64,000 bases of DNA, taken from assembly GCA_963808545.1 (NCBI GenBank), contig CAWEGB010000011.1, forward strand, positions 62,001 through 126,000. The letters run 5' to 3'. The DNA comes from JACVRW01 sp963808545 (GTDB taxonomy: Bacteria > Actinomycetota > Thermoleophilia > Solirubrobacterales > Thermoleophilaceae). Each line of letters opens with the position of its first letter. Position 1 is the stretch's first letter. Made by a program: the position numbers and the translations under genes. A model generated the notes under the pieces. It ran no database searches. It was given only the letters and a program-made list of their open reading frames with translations, and was not told the origin of the DNA. Positions 16,907 to 24,844 of this stretch are shown here, in pieces.

Positions 16907-18328
16907 CCTCGCTTCGGCGTGGCGTAGTACAGAACCCGGGTGCCCGACTCGAGTCGCTCGGAGCGCTCGACCTCGAAGGCCTCGCCCAGGACGCGCTCGA
17001 AGAAGCCCAGCTCGTAGTCGGGATGAAGGCCGTCGCGCTTGGGCGCGAGCAGCTTCTTGACCATCGGGTCCTCGCGCGTGGGGAACTCGATCACCAGCGC
17101 GCAGCCCAGCGAGGCCAGCCAGTCCACGAACTCCTTCACGGGCACGTTCGCGCTGATGGCCACGTGGTGGACCAGCGCCAGAGCCAGCACCAGGTCGGGC
17201 GCGCCGCGCTGCGGCCAGCGTCTTGCGCTCGAGCCCGCGCCACCCCAGGCCGGGCGACGGGTCGGCCAGGTTCATCGCGAGCGTGAGGATCTGCCGGTTG
17301 CCCTCGTCGCGCAGGTCGCGGTAGAGCAGCTCCACCGGTCCCTGATCGGCGTCCACGGCCACCACCGTGCCCGCGCCCTCGGCGGCGATGCGCGAATAGC
17401 GGCCGTTGTTGGCCCCGATGTCCCAGACGAGCGGCCACGACCGCGAGGTGGCCACCTCGCGCACGAACTCGTCCTTGCGCCGCGCGTCGTCGTCGGTGTA
17501 GCTGTTGCGCTCGCCGTAGGCGGTCCAGACGCCTTCGGGCGGGTTCCAGTCGAGGCGCTCGACCAGCTTGCGCATCTTGCGCACGTTGGCCACGAACAGC
17601 TCCTTCTTGAAGACGCGCTTGACCTCTTCCTTGACCTCCCCCGGGCGGTCGGCGTAGCGCTTCTCGAGGCGCGCGTGCAGGAAGACGTTGGTGAACATCC
17701 CCTTGCGGAAGCGGTCGCGGAACGACATGAGGGCTCGCATCTCGCTCGGCGTGATGCCGTCGATCGAGCCGCGCAGCCAGGGCTGGAAGGGCACGTCCTT
17801 CACCGACTGGAGCAACAGCGGGTAGAGGTAGAGCATGCAGAACTGCCGGTAGCCGACCCAGGCCTCACCTTCGCGCAGGCGCTCGAACGAGCCGATGTCC
17901 ACGAACACCGGCCGCGCGCCCTCGAACTGGACGTTGTAGGGAGTCGAGTCCTTCAGCACGAGATCGTGCTCGAGAGCCGCGAGCAGCAGGTCGAGCTGGA
18001 CGAGCGCGGCGTCCTTGAGCATCGAGAACGTCCACTCGTACGGGTACGAAACGAACGGGATCCGCTCGTGCCTGAGCACCGCCGCCGGCTTGTGAACGAG
18101 CAGGTTCTCGAGCGCTGCGATGTCGGCCGCCCGCTCGGTGCCCACCAGGTACTCGTGCTCGAGCAGGCCGGCCGCCTGCAGGGCCTCGAAGTCGCTCAGG
18201 CCGTCGGCTGAAAGGGCCCGGTAAACGTCCCCGCCCGAGTAGAAGACCCGGCTCTCGGGATCGCGGAAGGACCCGGGCTCTAGGCCTTCGGGCGCGGGCT
18301 TCGGCGTGTGCGTCTCGGGCATGGACAT
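16903..18328 (-). pseudogene. class I SAM methyltransferase, split by a one-base frameshift
   Basis: The first 370 residues read well: an N-terminal domain of about 270 residues with 'FVDIGSFERL', then the SAM-binding motif 'VWDIGANNGRYSRIAA' and 'VVAVDAD'. Near 17210-17213 the frame breaks: the frame used so far turns into Arg/Ala-rich nonsense, while the adjacent frame continues as 'RGAPDLVLALALVHHVAI' to a natural end '..YYATPKRG' at 16903. Deleting one base in 'gctgcggcc' (17209-17217) would restore a protein of about 475 residues. The reconstructed stop overlaps the next gene's ATG exactly as ATGA, which supports a once-functional operon. It may be real inactivation or a read error. The N-terminal region may bind an acceptor; the substrate is unknown. 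Confidence 0.75.
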
Positions 18329-18439
18329 GGAGGAACGGGAACCACCCCGCTGGGCCGGGGAGGGTAGCCAAACACAAATCGTGCGCAGCCGGCCGAGCCG
18401 GCTGCTCGCCAAGCGGCCGCGGTGACCCGGCGGGCGCCG

Positions 18440-18631
18440 CTAGGCGGAGTCGGTGCTCCGAGCCTCGACGGACTTGGTCGTCTCGGGCTCGTCCTTGCGG
18501 ATGCGGAGGAACCTGAGGATGCGGTTCCAGTAGAGCTTCGCGGTTACGGCGACCGCCGCAAGACCGCCGGCGATGATCTGCAGGATCATGCTCCCGCTGC
18601 CGGGGTCCAGATAAGCGAGAACGGTGGTCAT
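18440..18631 (-). CDS. small membrane protein with 'YLDPGSGS' motif
   Basis: 63-residue protein starting 'MTTVLAYLDPGSGSMILQ', then one hydrophobic helix (about residues 15-35), 'KLYWNRILRFLRIRK' and an acidic tail. Short proteins with this motif and the pattern 'helix then K..W.RI' recur in bacteria, often near polysaccharide genes, and I know of no assigned function. I chose ATG 18629-18631; a TTG at 18649 would add six residues. It lies just upstream of the frameshifted methyltransferase and phosphatase-like gene on the same strand and may be first in that operon. A regulatory or assembly subunit of the glycan machinery is a guess. Confidence 0.7.
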   Translation of the reverse strand: MTTVLAYLDPGSGSMILQIIAGGLAAVAVTAKLYWNRILRFLRIRKDEPETTKSVEARSTDSA

Positions 18632-18713
18632 CGTGTTCAGGTGCTCCAAAGAGCCGGGGTCGAGAGAACGCGCAGGCTAGCAGAGGTGTTGCCAGCCGGT
18701 GAACCGCGCGTGG

Positions 18714-20210
18714 CTACCTCGTTACTACCCGGGACAGCCTGATTCTCCTCCCGGACACCGGTATGTTAAATCCCTGCAAAGAGCGTGTAAACGCCCAGGC
18801 CACGCCGCGCATGAAGATCCAGGGCGGAACGCCTTCGCGGCGATAGACCTCGGCGCGCCCGGTCACGGCCATCAGCGGCCGCTCCGTCGCCCTCCCCCAG
18901 ACCCGCACCCGGCCGGCCAGCTTGCTTCGGCCCGACACCTTGATCACCACCCCGCGGCCGTGCGCGCTCTCGATCTCGTCCAGGGGCCGGCCGAGCTCCC
19001 AGGCCAGGTGGGGCTGCAGGGCGCGGTTGGTGGTGGCCGGGCCGTAGCGGTTGACCACCTCGGCGCCCCCGGCGAGCTCGAGCGCCCTTTCGAGCTCGGC
19101 GTGCACAGCCATGCGCACCCTCACCTCGTGCGCCTCGTGGCGCACGCGGCCGATGCTGCGGTCGAGCTGCGGGAGGGCGGCCAGCCCGATCAGCGCCACG
19201 GCGAGCGCGGCGCCCAGTGGCGCCAGCCGGCTGCCCAGGCGCCCCGCCAGCGCCTCGGCCGCCTGGGCCAGCCGGCCCGCCCCCACGCCGGCCAGGACAC
19301 AGAGGAGCGCGAGCGCCGGCAGCACGTAACGGGGATTGCCGGAGAAGCCGGCCTCGGTCATCGCCACGTAGAGCGCCACCTCGGCGCCCGCCGCCACGCC
19401 GAGCGCCAGCACCGCCGCCTGCCCGCGCCACAGCGCCACCGCCGCTGCCACCAGGGTCAACAGCTCTGATACCGGCCCGACGTGGTTGTGCACGCGCAGG
19501 GTCGCCCGCTTCCATGGCGACTCGTGGTGCGAGAGGCTCCAGAACGGCTCGCTGCGAGCCTGCTCGGCCCCGTCGATCGGGTTGCCGGAGCCGAGCCAGT
19601 CGGGCACGAGCCAGGCCAGCGGCAGCAGCAGCATCAGCCCCGCCGTGAGGGGACGCAGACCCGGCTTGGTCCAGAACACCCAGGCGGCGTAGGGAGCCAG
19701 GAACAGGAACAGCTCGGGACGCAGCAGGCAGCCGAGCGTGCCGAGCAGCAGCGCGTGCGCGGGCTTCTCGTCCAGGTGGCGCTCGATTGCCCACAGCATC
19801 AGCGCGACGGCCAGGGGCGCCTCGCTGCCGTGGGCCGCGAACTGGTAGGCGTCCGGCGTGAGCGCGAGCGCCAGCGCGGCCACGGCCCCGGCCGCCATCC
19901 CCGGCAGGCCTGGCCCGGTCAGGCGCCGGGCCAGGCGGAAGGCGAACACGAGCGCCAGCAGGGCGCCGGTGCGGGCCACCACCATCCAGAGCGCGGGCGG
20001 AACGGCGCTGCCGAGCGCGTCCAGCGGCGCCACCACGGCGGCGAAGGCCACCGGGAGCGGCTTCCACGAGGGCCCGCCCGTGGTGTCGAGCTCGAGCGCC
20101 AGTGCCTCGCGCCCCCACACGAGCCAGGCCCACTGGTCGTAGCTCGCCTCCGACGGCAGCAGCAGGGACAATCCGGCCAGGGCCGCGCAGGCGGCGATCA
20201 GCTTCGCCAT
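18714..20210 (-). CDS. GT-C-like polytopic membrane protein (paralogue of the 9526-11160 gene)
   Basis: 498-residue membrane protein starting directly with a helix ('MAKLIAACAALAGLSLLLPS'). It shares with 9526-11160 the first-loop pattern 'YDQWAWLVWGRE' and 'GGPSWKPLP', then 'GSEAPLAVALMLWAIERHLDE', 'LLRPELFLFLAPY' and 'MTEAGFSGNPRY'. About ten helices precede a soluble C-terminal domain of about 150 residues. The conserved acidic and aromatic residues of the first loop sit where GT-C enzymes keep their catalytic residues, so a polyprenyl-dependent glycosyltransferase is likely but not proven. Its stop is 83 bases from the start of the small 'YLDPGSGS' gene on the same strand. Confidence 0.75.
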   Translation of the reverse strand: MAKLIAACAALAGLSLLLPSEASYDQWAWLVWGREALALELDTTGGPSWKPLPVAFAAVVAPLDALGSAVPPALWMVVARTGALLALVFAFRLARRLTGPGLPGMAAGAVAALALALTPDAYQFAAHGSEAPLAVALMLWAIERHLDEKPAHALLLGTLGCLLRPELFLFLAPYAAWVFWTKPGLRPLTAGLMLLLPLAWLVPDWLGSGNPIDGAEQARSEPFWSLSHHESPWKRATLRVHNHVGPVSELLTLVAAAVALWRGQAAVLALGVAAGAEVALYVAMTEAGFSGNPRYVLPALALLCVLAGVGAGRLAQAAEALAGRLGSRLAPLGAALAVALIGLAALPQLDRSIGRVRHEAHEVRVRMAVHAELERALELAGGAEVVNRYGPATTNRALQPHLAWELGRPLDEIESAHGRGVVIKVSGRSKLAGRVRVWGRATERPLMAVTGRAEVYRREGVPPWIFMRGVAWAFTRSLQGFNIPVSGRRIRLSRVVTR

Positions 20211-20328
20211 CGTCCGGCGGCACGCTAGGCCCGCGCCGCCGGGGCACTGTGAAGGCCACGTGACGAGGGCGTGAAAGAGTGATGAAGGCCGGAGCCTGCC
20301 GGACCCTGTTCTACGCTACGGGACGGCC

Positions 20329-21387
20329 ATGAAGCTGATCATCCAGATCCCGTGCCTCGACGAGGCGGAGACCCTGCCGGGCACGCTGGCCGATCTCCCG
20401 CGTGAGGTTGCGGGCGTGGACGAGGTGGAGTGGCTGGTGATCGACGACGGCTCCACCGACGCCACGGTCGACGTCGCGCGCGCGCACGGCGTGCACCACG
20501 TGGTGCGCCTCACCAACAACAAGGGGCTGGCCGCCGCCTTCCAGGCCGGGCTCGACGCCTGCCTCAAGCTCGGCGCCGACCTGATCGTCAACACCGACGC
20601 CGACAACCAGTACTTCGGCGGCGACATCCCCAAGCTCGTCGCGCCCATCCTGGCCGGCGAGGCCGACATGGTGATCGGCGACCGCGAGACCGACCAGATC
20701 GAGCACTTCTCGCCCCTGAAGAAGCGGCTGCAGCGCCTCGGCAGCGCGGTGGTCCGGCGGGCGTCCGGCACCAACGTGCCCGACACCACCTCGGGCTTCC
20801 GCGCGTACAACCGCGAGGCGGCCCTGCAGCTGCAGGTGGTCTCGAAGTTCACCTACACGCTCGAGACGATCATCCAGGCGGGCAAGCAGACCGTGGCCGT
20901 CGACCACGTCCCGATCCGGACCAACGACAAGACGCGCGAGTCGCGTCTGTTCCCGTCGATGTGGTCCTACGTGCGGCGCAACACGGGCTCGATCTTCCGC
21001 ATCTACGCGCTCTACGAGCCGCTGCGGCTGTTCGTGGCCGCCGCGCTGGTCACCGCGCTGGTGGGCGCCTTCTTCTGGGTGCGCTTCGCCTACTTCGTCG
21101 TCACCGGCGACAGCGACGGCCACATCCAGTCGATCATCTTCGGCTCCACGCTGTTCATCATCGCCGTGCAGTTCGCCGCCCTCGGGGTGCTGGGCGACAT
21201 CCTGGCCGGCAGCCGCGTGCTCCAGCAGCGCATCCTCGAGCGGGTCCGCCGCGTCGAGCTGCACGTGGGCGTGGAGCCCTCGCACTACGAGCCGGGCGCC
21301 GAGGACAGCGGCCAGGCGCGCACCACCGGCGCCCACGCCGGCCGCGCCACCGGCAAGACCGAGGAGCGAGAGGCGCTCAAGCTGTGA
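20329..21387 (+). CDS. family 2 glycosyltransferase with C-terminal membrane anchor (DPM1/GtrB-like)
   Basis: 352 residues. The GT-A domain (about 1-230) has 'IPCLDEAETLPGTLADLP' at the start, 'VIDDGSTDAT' and the metal/nucleotide motif 'NTDADNQY' (about residues 85-92), followed by 'SGFRAYNREAAL'. Two helices (about 240-265 and 272-300) form the membrane domain seen in polyprenyl-phosphate sugar synthases. Likely role: load a sugar from a nucleotide donor onto polyprenyl phosphate, which would supply the GT-C enzymes nearby. ATG at 20329; the stop overlaps the next GTG by four bases. Confidence 0.87.
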   Translation: MKLIIQIPCLDEAETLPGTLADLPREVAGVDEVEWLVIDDGSTDATVDVARAHGVHHVVRLTNNKGLAAAFQAGLDACLKLGADLIVNTDADNQYFGGDIPKLVAPILAGEADMVIGDRETDQIEHFSPLKKRLQRLGSAVVRRASGTNVPDTTSGFRAYNREAALQLQVVSKFTYTLETIIQAGKQTVAVDHVPIRTNDKTRESRLFPSMWSYVRRNTGSIFRIYALYEPLRLFVAAALVTALVGAFFWVRFAYFVVTGDSDGHIQSIIFGSTLFIIAVQFAALGVLGDILAGSRVLQQRILERVRRVELHVGVEPSHYEPGAEDSGQARTTGAHAGRATGKTEEREALKL

Positions 21388-22046
21388 GCACCGGCAGCGC
21401 CACCACCGAGGTTCCCACCGGCAACACCTTCGACAAGTACGGATCGTCGAACCCGGTGGTGCGCCGCCTGATGGCGGGCTTTCACTCCGCTCTCGACGAG
21501 CTCTGGGAGCGCGCCGCGCCGGAGTCGGTGCTCGACGTGGGCTGTGGCGAGGGCGTGCTCACCGTCGAGTGGGCCGAGCGGCTGGGTGATACCCAAGTCG
21601 GGGCTGACGCCCCTCGGGGCACAGGTAGCCGGGTGGTGGGCATCGACCTCGACGACCCCAAACTGCGCACCGAGTGGGAGCAGCGCTCGCGGCCCAACCT
21701 CGAGTTCAGGGCCGAGGAGGCCACCCGGCTCAGCTTCGCGGACTCGGAGTTCGACCTGGCCTCGGCCATCGAGGTGCTCGAGCACGTGCCCGAACCCGAG
21801 GCCACCGTGGCCGAGATGGCCCGCGTGGCCCGGCGACACCTGCTGGTGTCCGTTCCGCGCGAGCCACTCTGGCGGGCGCTCAACGTGGCCCGCGGCGCCT
21901 ACCTGCGCGATCTGGGCAACACCCCGGGCCACGTGAACCACTGGTCCAAGCGGGACTTCGTCTCCCTCCTCTCGCGTCACGGGACGGTGGAGGAGGCCCG
22001 CTCGCCGTTCCCGTGGACCATGCTGCTTGTCCGGCTCGACGGCTAG
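21384..22046 (+). CDS. class I SAM-dependent methyltransferase with a REP-like in-frame insert
   Basis: 220 residues. 'SVLDVGCGEGVLTVEWAERLG' is the SAM-binding motif I, 'VVGIDLDD' motif II and 'FDLASAIEVLEHVPEPEA' motif III/IV, as in UbiE/Methyltransf_11 proteins. Between motifs I and II are about 14 residues ('DTQVGADAPRGTGS') that normally are absent; the DNA there (21584-21613) holds two adjacent hairpins, GGGT-GAT-ACCC and GGGGC-TGAC-GCCCC. The GTG start overlaps the GT2 stop (GTGA) and the stop lies 17 bases inside the flippase gene, so the three are one operon. Likely methylates a lipid-linked sugar; the substrate is unknown. Confidence 0.85.
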   Translation: MSTGSATTEVPTGNTFDKYGSSNPVVRRLMAGFHSALDELWERAAPESVLDVGCGEGVLTVEWAERLGDTQVGADAPRGTGSRVVGIDLDDPKLRTEWEQRSRPNLEFRAEEATRLSFADSEFDLASAIEVLEHVPEPEATVAEMARVARRHLLVSVPREPLWRALNVARGAYLRDLGNTPGHVNHWSKRDFVSLLSRHGTVEEARSPFPWTMLLVRLDG

Positions 22047-23406
22047 CTCGGACTCCGGCTCCTACGGCCGCGGCGCGGCGATCCTGTCGGTGGGGATCGG
22101 CCTCACCGGCCTGATCACCTTCAGCTACTTCTCGCTCGCCTCGTACGCGCTCTCCGAGGCCGAGTACGGGCGCATCACGCTGCTGTGGTCGGCGATGTTC
22201 ATCACCGTCTCGGTGCTCTACCGCCCGGTCGAGCAGCTGCTGTCGCGCACGATCGCCGACCACGACGCGCGCGGCATCGAGGGCTCGCATCACCTGCGCG
22301 TGGCCGCGACGATCCAGATGGGCCTGGCGCTGATGTTCGCCGTGGCCGCCCTGGTCCTGCGCGGCCCGATCGAGGACGGTCTGTTCGACGGCTCGTCGGC
22401 GCTCTACTGGATCCTCGTGGCCGGCGTGCTCGCCTACGCGGCGAGCTACTTCGCCCGGGGATACCTCGCCGGTCACCGGCGCTTCGGGCTCTACGGCGGC
22501 CTCGTGGTCATGGAGTCGACGTCGCGCACGCTGTTCGCGCTGGCCGTGACCGTGGGCATCCTGGAGGGCCAGTCGGCCGTGGCCCTGGGCATCGTCGCCG
22601 CCCCCCTGGTCTCGCTGGCGGTGGTGCCCCCGGCCCTCGCGCGGCGCCTCGCTCCGGCGGGCGCCCCCGCCGGCGACACCCTCGGTCCCGCGCAGCTCGA
22701 CGCCGCCGCCCGCGACGAGCCCTCCGCTCGCGAACCGGAGTTCACCCTGGCCCGGGGCAGCGGCTTCGCCGCCGCGGTGCTGCTGGTGATGCTGTGCGAG
22801 CAGACCTTCCTCAACGCCGGGCCGCTGCTGGTGGAGGCCACCACGGACGGCGCCGAGGGGGCTGTGCTGGCCGGGGTGGTGTTCAACGTGCTGCTGATCG
22901 CCCGGGCCGCCCTCACCCTCTTTCAGGCGGTGCAGACGGCGATCCTGCCCCACCTCACCCGGCTGCGCGCCGTGGGCGAGACCGACCCTCCAGGCGAAGC
23001 CGGCGGCTCGGCCGCCGGCGCACGATCCGATTTCCGCCGCAGCGTGAGCGTGACCCTGCTGGCCATCGCCGGCTTCTCCGGGGCGGTGGCGCTGGTGATG
23101 CTGGCGGCCGGCCCGACCGTGATGAACCTGCTGTTCGGGGGCGAGTACGACTATGGCCGCTGGGGGCTCGTGCTCGTCGCGCTCGGCATGGGCCTCTATC
23201 TGTCGGCGGCCACCCTCAACCAGGCGCTGCTGGCCCATGATCGGGCCGGCCAGGCCTCGGCCGTGTGGGTGATCACCGCGGCGGCGTTCGTGCTGTTCCT
23301 CCTGCTGGTGGAGTTCGACGACCGGGTCCTCCAGGTGGAGCTGGCCTTCACCGGGGCGGCGGTGGGCCTCAGCTCCGCCCTGTACGCGCTCTATCGCAGC
23401 ACCTGA
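22027..23406 (+). CDS. MOP-superfamily polysaccharide/lipid flippase
   Basis: 459-residue protein with about twelve hydrophobic helices and no large soluble domain, in the oligosaccharide-flippase (Wzx/MurJ-like) group. The N-terminal 'GRGAAILSVGIGLTGLITFSYFSLA' and a repeat near residue 240 give the expected two-bundle layout. The stretch at about residues 215-245 is a charged Pro/Ala-rich cytoplasmic linker. TTG start at 22027 overlaps the methyltransferase gene by 20 bases. Likely moves a lipid-linked glycan across the membrane. It is the last gene of the GT2-methyltransferase-flippase operon. Confidence 0.85.
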   Translation: MSGSTASSDSGSYGRGAAILSVGIGLTGLITFSYFSLASYALSEAEYGRITLLWSAMFITVSVLYRPVEQLLSRTIADHDARGIEGSHHLRVAATIQMGLALMFAVAALVLRGPIEDGLFDGSSALYWILVAGVLAYAASYFARGYLAGHRRFGLYGGLVVMESTSRTLFALAVTVGILEGQSAVALGIVAAPLVSLAVVPPALARRLAPAGAPAGDTLGPAQLDAAARDEPSAREPEFTLARGSGFAAAVLLVMLCEQTFLNAGPLLVEATTDGAEGAVLAGVVFNVLLIARAALTLFQAVQTAILPHLTRLRAVGETDPPGEAGGSAAGARSDFRRSVSVTLLAIAGFSGAVALVMLAAGPTVMNLLFGGEYDYGRWGLVLVALGMGLYLSAATLNQALLAHDRAGQASAVWVITAAAFVLFLLLVEFDDRVLQVELAFTGAAVGLSSALYALYRST

Positions 23407-23425
23407 CGTACGTATCCTCGGGGAC

Positions 23426-23893
23426 ATGGCCAAGAAAGCCCAGGTGGGCGAAACCGCACCCGACTTCGAGCTCGAGGGAACCGACGGGCGCTTTCGCCTG
23501 TCGGAGCACCGCGGCGAGCGCGTGGTCCTGCTCTTCTACCCCGGCGACAACACGGCGGTCTGTACGAAGCAGTTCTGCTCCTACCGCGACAACTCCGAGG
23601 CCTTCGGGGCACTCGACGCCACCGTCGTCGGGATCTCGGCCCAGAGCGTGTCCTCGCACCGGGACTTCGCCGACAAGCACAGCCTGACCGTGCCCCTGCT
23701 GGCCGACGAGAGTGGCGAGGTGGCCAACAGCTACGGAGCCCGCGCGCCCGTGGTGGGCACCAAGCGGGCGGTGATCATCGTCGACGAGGACGGCATCGTC
23801 CGCCATCGCCACGACCACCTCTTCGGGCTCGACTTCCAGACCGTGGGCGACCTGCGCACGGCGCTCGACTCGCTCCCCACCCGGGCGGCCTGA
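23426..23893 (+). CDS. peroxiredoxin, PrxQ/BCP type
   Basis: 155 residues. The catalytic loop 'PGDNTAVCTKQFC' contains the peroxidatic Cys46 and a second Cys51, the C-x4-C arrangement of atypical two-Cys PrxQ/BCP enzymes. 'APDFELEGTDG' begins the AhpC/TSA fold. It reduces hydroperoxides with thioredoxin-type donors in the cytoplasm. Its ATG is 19 bases after the flippase stop, so it may be read from the same transcript, although the function is unrelated. Confidence 0.93.
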   Translation: MAKKAQVGETAPDFELEGTDGRFRLSEHRGERVVLLFYPGDNTAVCTKQFCSYRDNSEAFGALDATVVGISAQSVSSHRDFADKHSLTVPLLADESGEVANSYGARAPVVGTKRAVIIVDEDGIVRHRHDHLFGLDFQTVGDLRTALDSLPTRAA

Positions 23894-23955
23894 CCGGGCG
23901 AGAGGGTGCCGGGCGTCACAGTCGCTCGCACGCCGCCTGAGATCCTTCGGCTCGC

Positions 23956-24672
23956 ATGACCGAGACGCTCTCGATCCCCGCGCGCTTCAGCGGCCCGCCG
24001 GGCTCGGCCAACGGCGGCTACACCTGCGGCCGCGTGGCCCAGCTGGTCGGGGTCGAGGAGGTGGAGGTGGCCCTGCGCTCTCCCCCGCCGCTCGAAACTC
24101 CCCTCGTCGTCGAGCGCGACGGCGCGGACGTGGAGCTCTTCGAGGGCGAGACCCTGGTCGCCGAGGGGCGGCCGGCCGAGCTTCTGCTCGAGGTCCCCGA
24201 CGCCGTGCCCGCGGACGAGGTTGCGCGCGCCGAGGAGGAGGGGCGCGACCAGTGGACGGCGAGGCATCCGTTTCCCACCTGCTTCGTGTGCGGCCCTGAC
24301 CGGAGCCCCGGGGACGGGATGCTGATCTTCCCCGTAGAGCTGCCCGGCCGCGACGGGCTCTACGGCGCGTCCTGGACCCCGGGCGACTCGGTGGCCGACG
24401 ACGACGGCTGCGTGCGCCCCGAGGGCGTCTGGGCGGCGCTCGACTGCCCCACCAGCGCCCCGGTGGCCAACTACGGCGACGGGCCCCCGGTGGTGCTGGC
24501 CCGACTCACCGCGCGGCTCGGCTGCCCCGTGCGCGCCGGCGAGGCGCACACGATCCTGTCGTGGGCCCTCGAACACGACGGGCGAAAGCGCCACTCGGCG
24601 GCGGCGCTGTACGACTCGGAGGGCCGGATGCTGTGCGCGTCGCAGGCGCTCTGGATCGAGCTTCGCGAGTAG
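23956..24672 (+). CDS. conserved protein, probable hotdog-fold thioesterase-like
   Basis: 238 residues, ATG start. The N-terminal 'ARFSGPPGSANGGYTCGRVAQLV' and the central 'CFVCGPDRSPGDGM' (about residues 112-125) followed by 'GVWAALDCPT' are reminiscent of acyl-CoA thioesterase-like (hotdog) proteins, with two hotdog-like halves. I cannot name the substrate. It sits 62 bases after the peroxiredoxin gene and is the last ordinary gene before the accessory patch. Confidence 0.65.
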   Translation: MTETLSIPARFSGPPGSANGGYTCGRVAQLVGVEEVEVALRSPPPLETPLVVERDGADVELFEGETLVAEGRPAELLLEVPDAVPADEVARAEEEGRDQWTARHPFPTCFVCGPDRSPGDGMLIFPVELPGRDGLYGASWTPGDSVADDDGCVRPEGVWAALDCPTSAPVANYGDGPPVVLARLTARLGCPVRAGEAHTILSWALEHDGRKRHSAAALYDSEGRMLCASQALWIELRE

Positions 24673-24844
24673 CGGTTTTCGATCAGCGGGACGGGCGTGG
24701 CTGCGAGCTTCGCTGCGAGTTCGTCGCGAACCCCATCCCCGCCACGTCCAATTTATACCGGATCCGAGGCGCTCATGAAGCCTCGATCCATGCCCCATAA
24801 TCGCCCGCCGCAATCCGGGAATCAACGGAGATGGGAGTGGCGAA
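24673..24844. promoter_or_regulatory. upstream region of the Rox-like monooxygenase gene
   Basis: 172 bases with an unusually AT-rich stretch 'caatttatacc' (about 24749-24759) that could be a -10 element, about 90 bases from the ATG. A purine-rich 'gatgggag' 8-15 bases before the ATG is the likely ribosome binding site. A 10-bp direct repeat 'cgagcttcgc' occurs at 24658-24667 and 24704-24713; its meaning is unclear. Confidence 0.4.

Noticed and set aside
14807..18412. A single 1201-residue fusion of methyltransferase and phosphatase-like enzyme
   Set aside because: The joining segment is Arg/Ala-rich nonsense created by a frameshift at about 17212; the other frame carries the true methyltransferase C-terminus and ends at an ATGA overlap.
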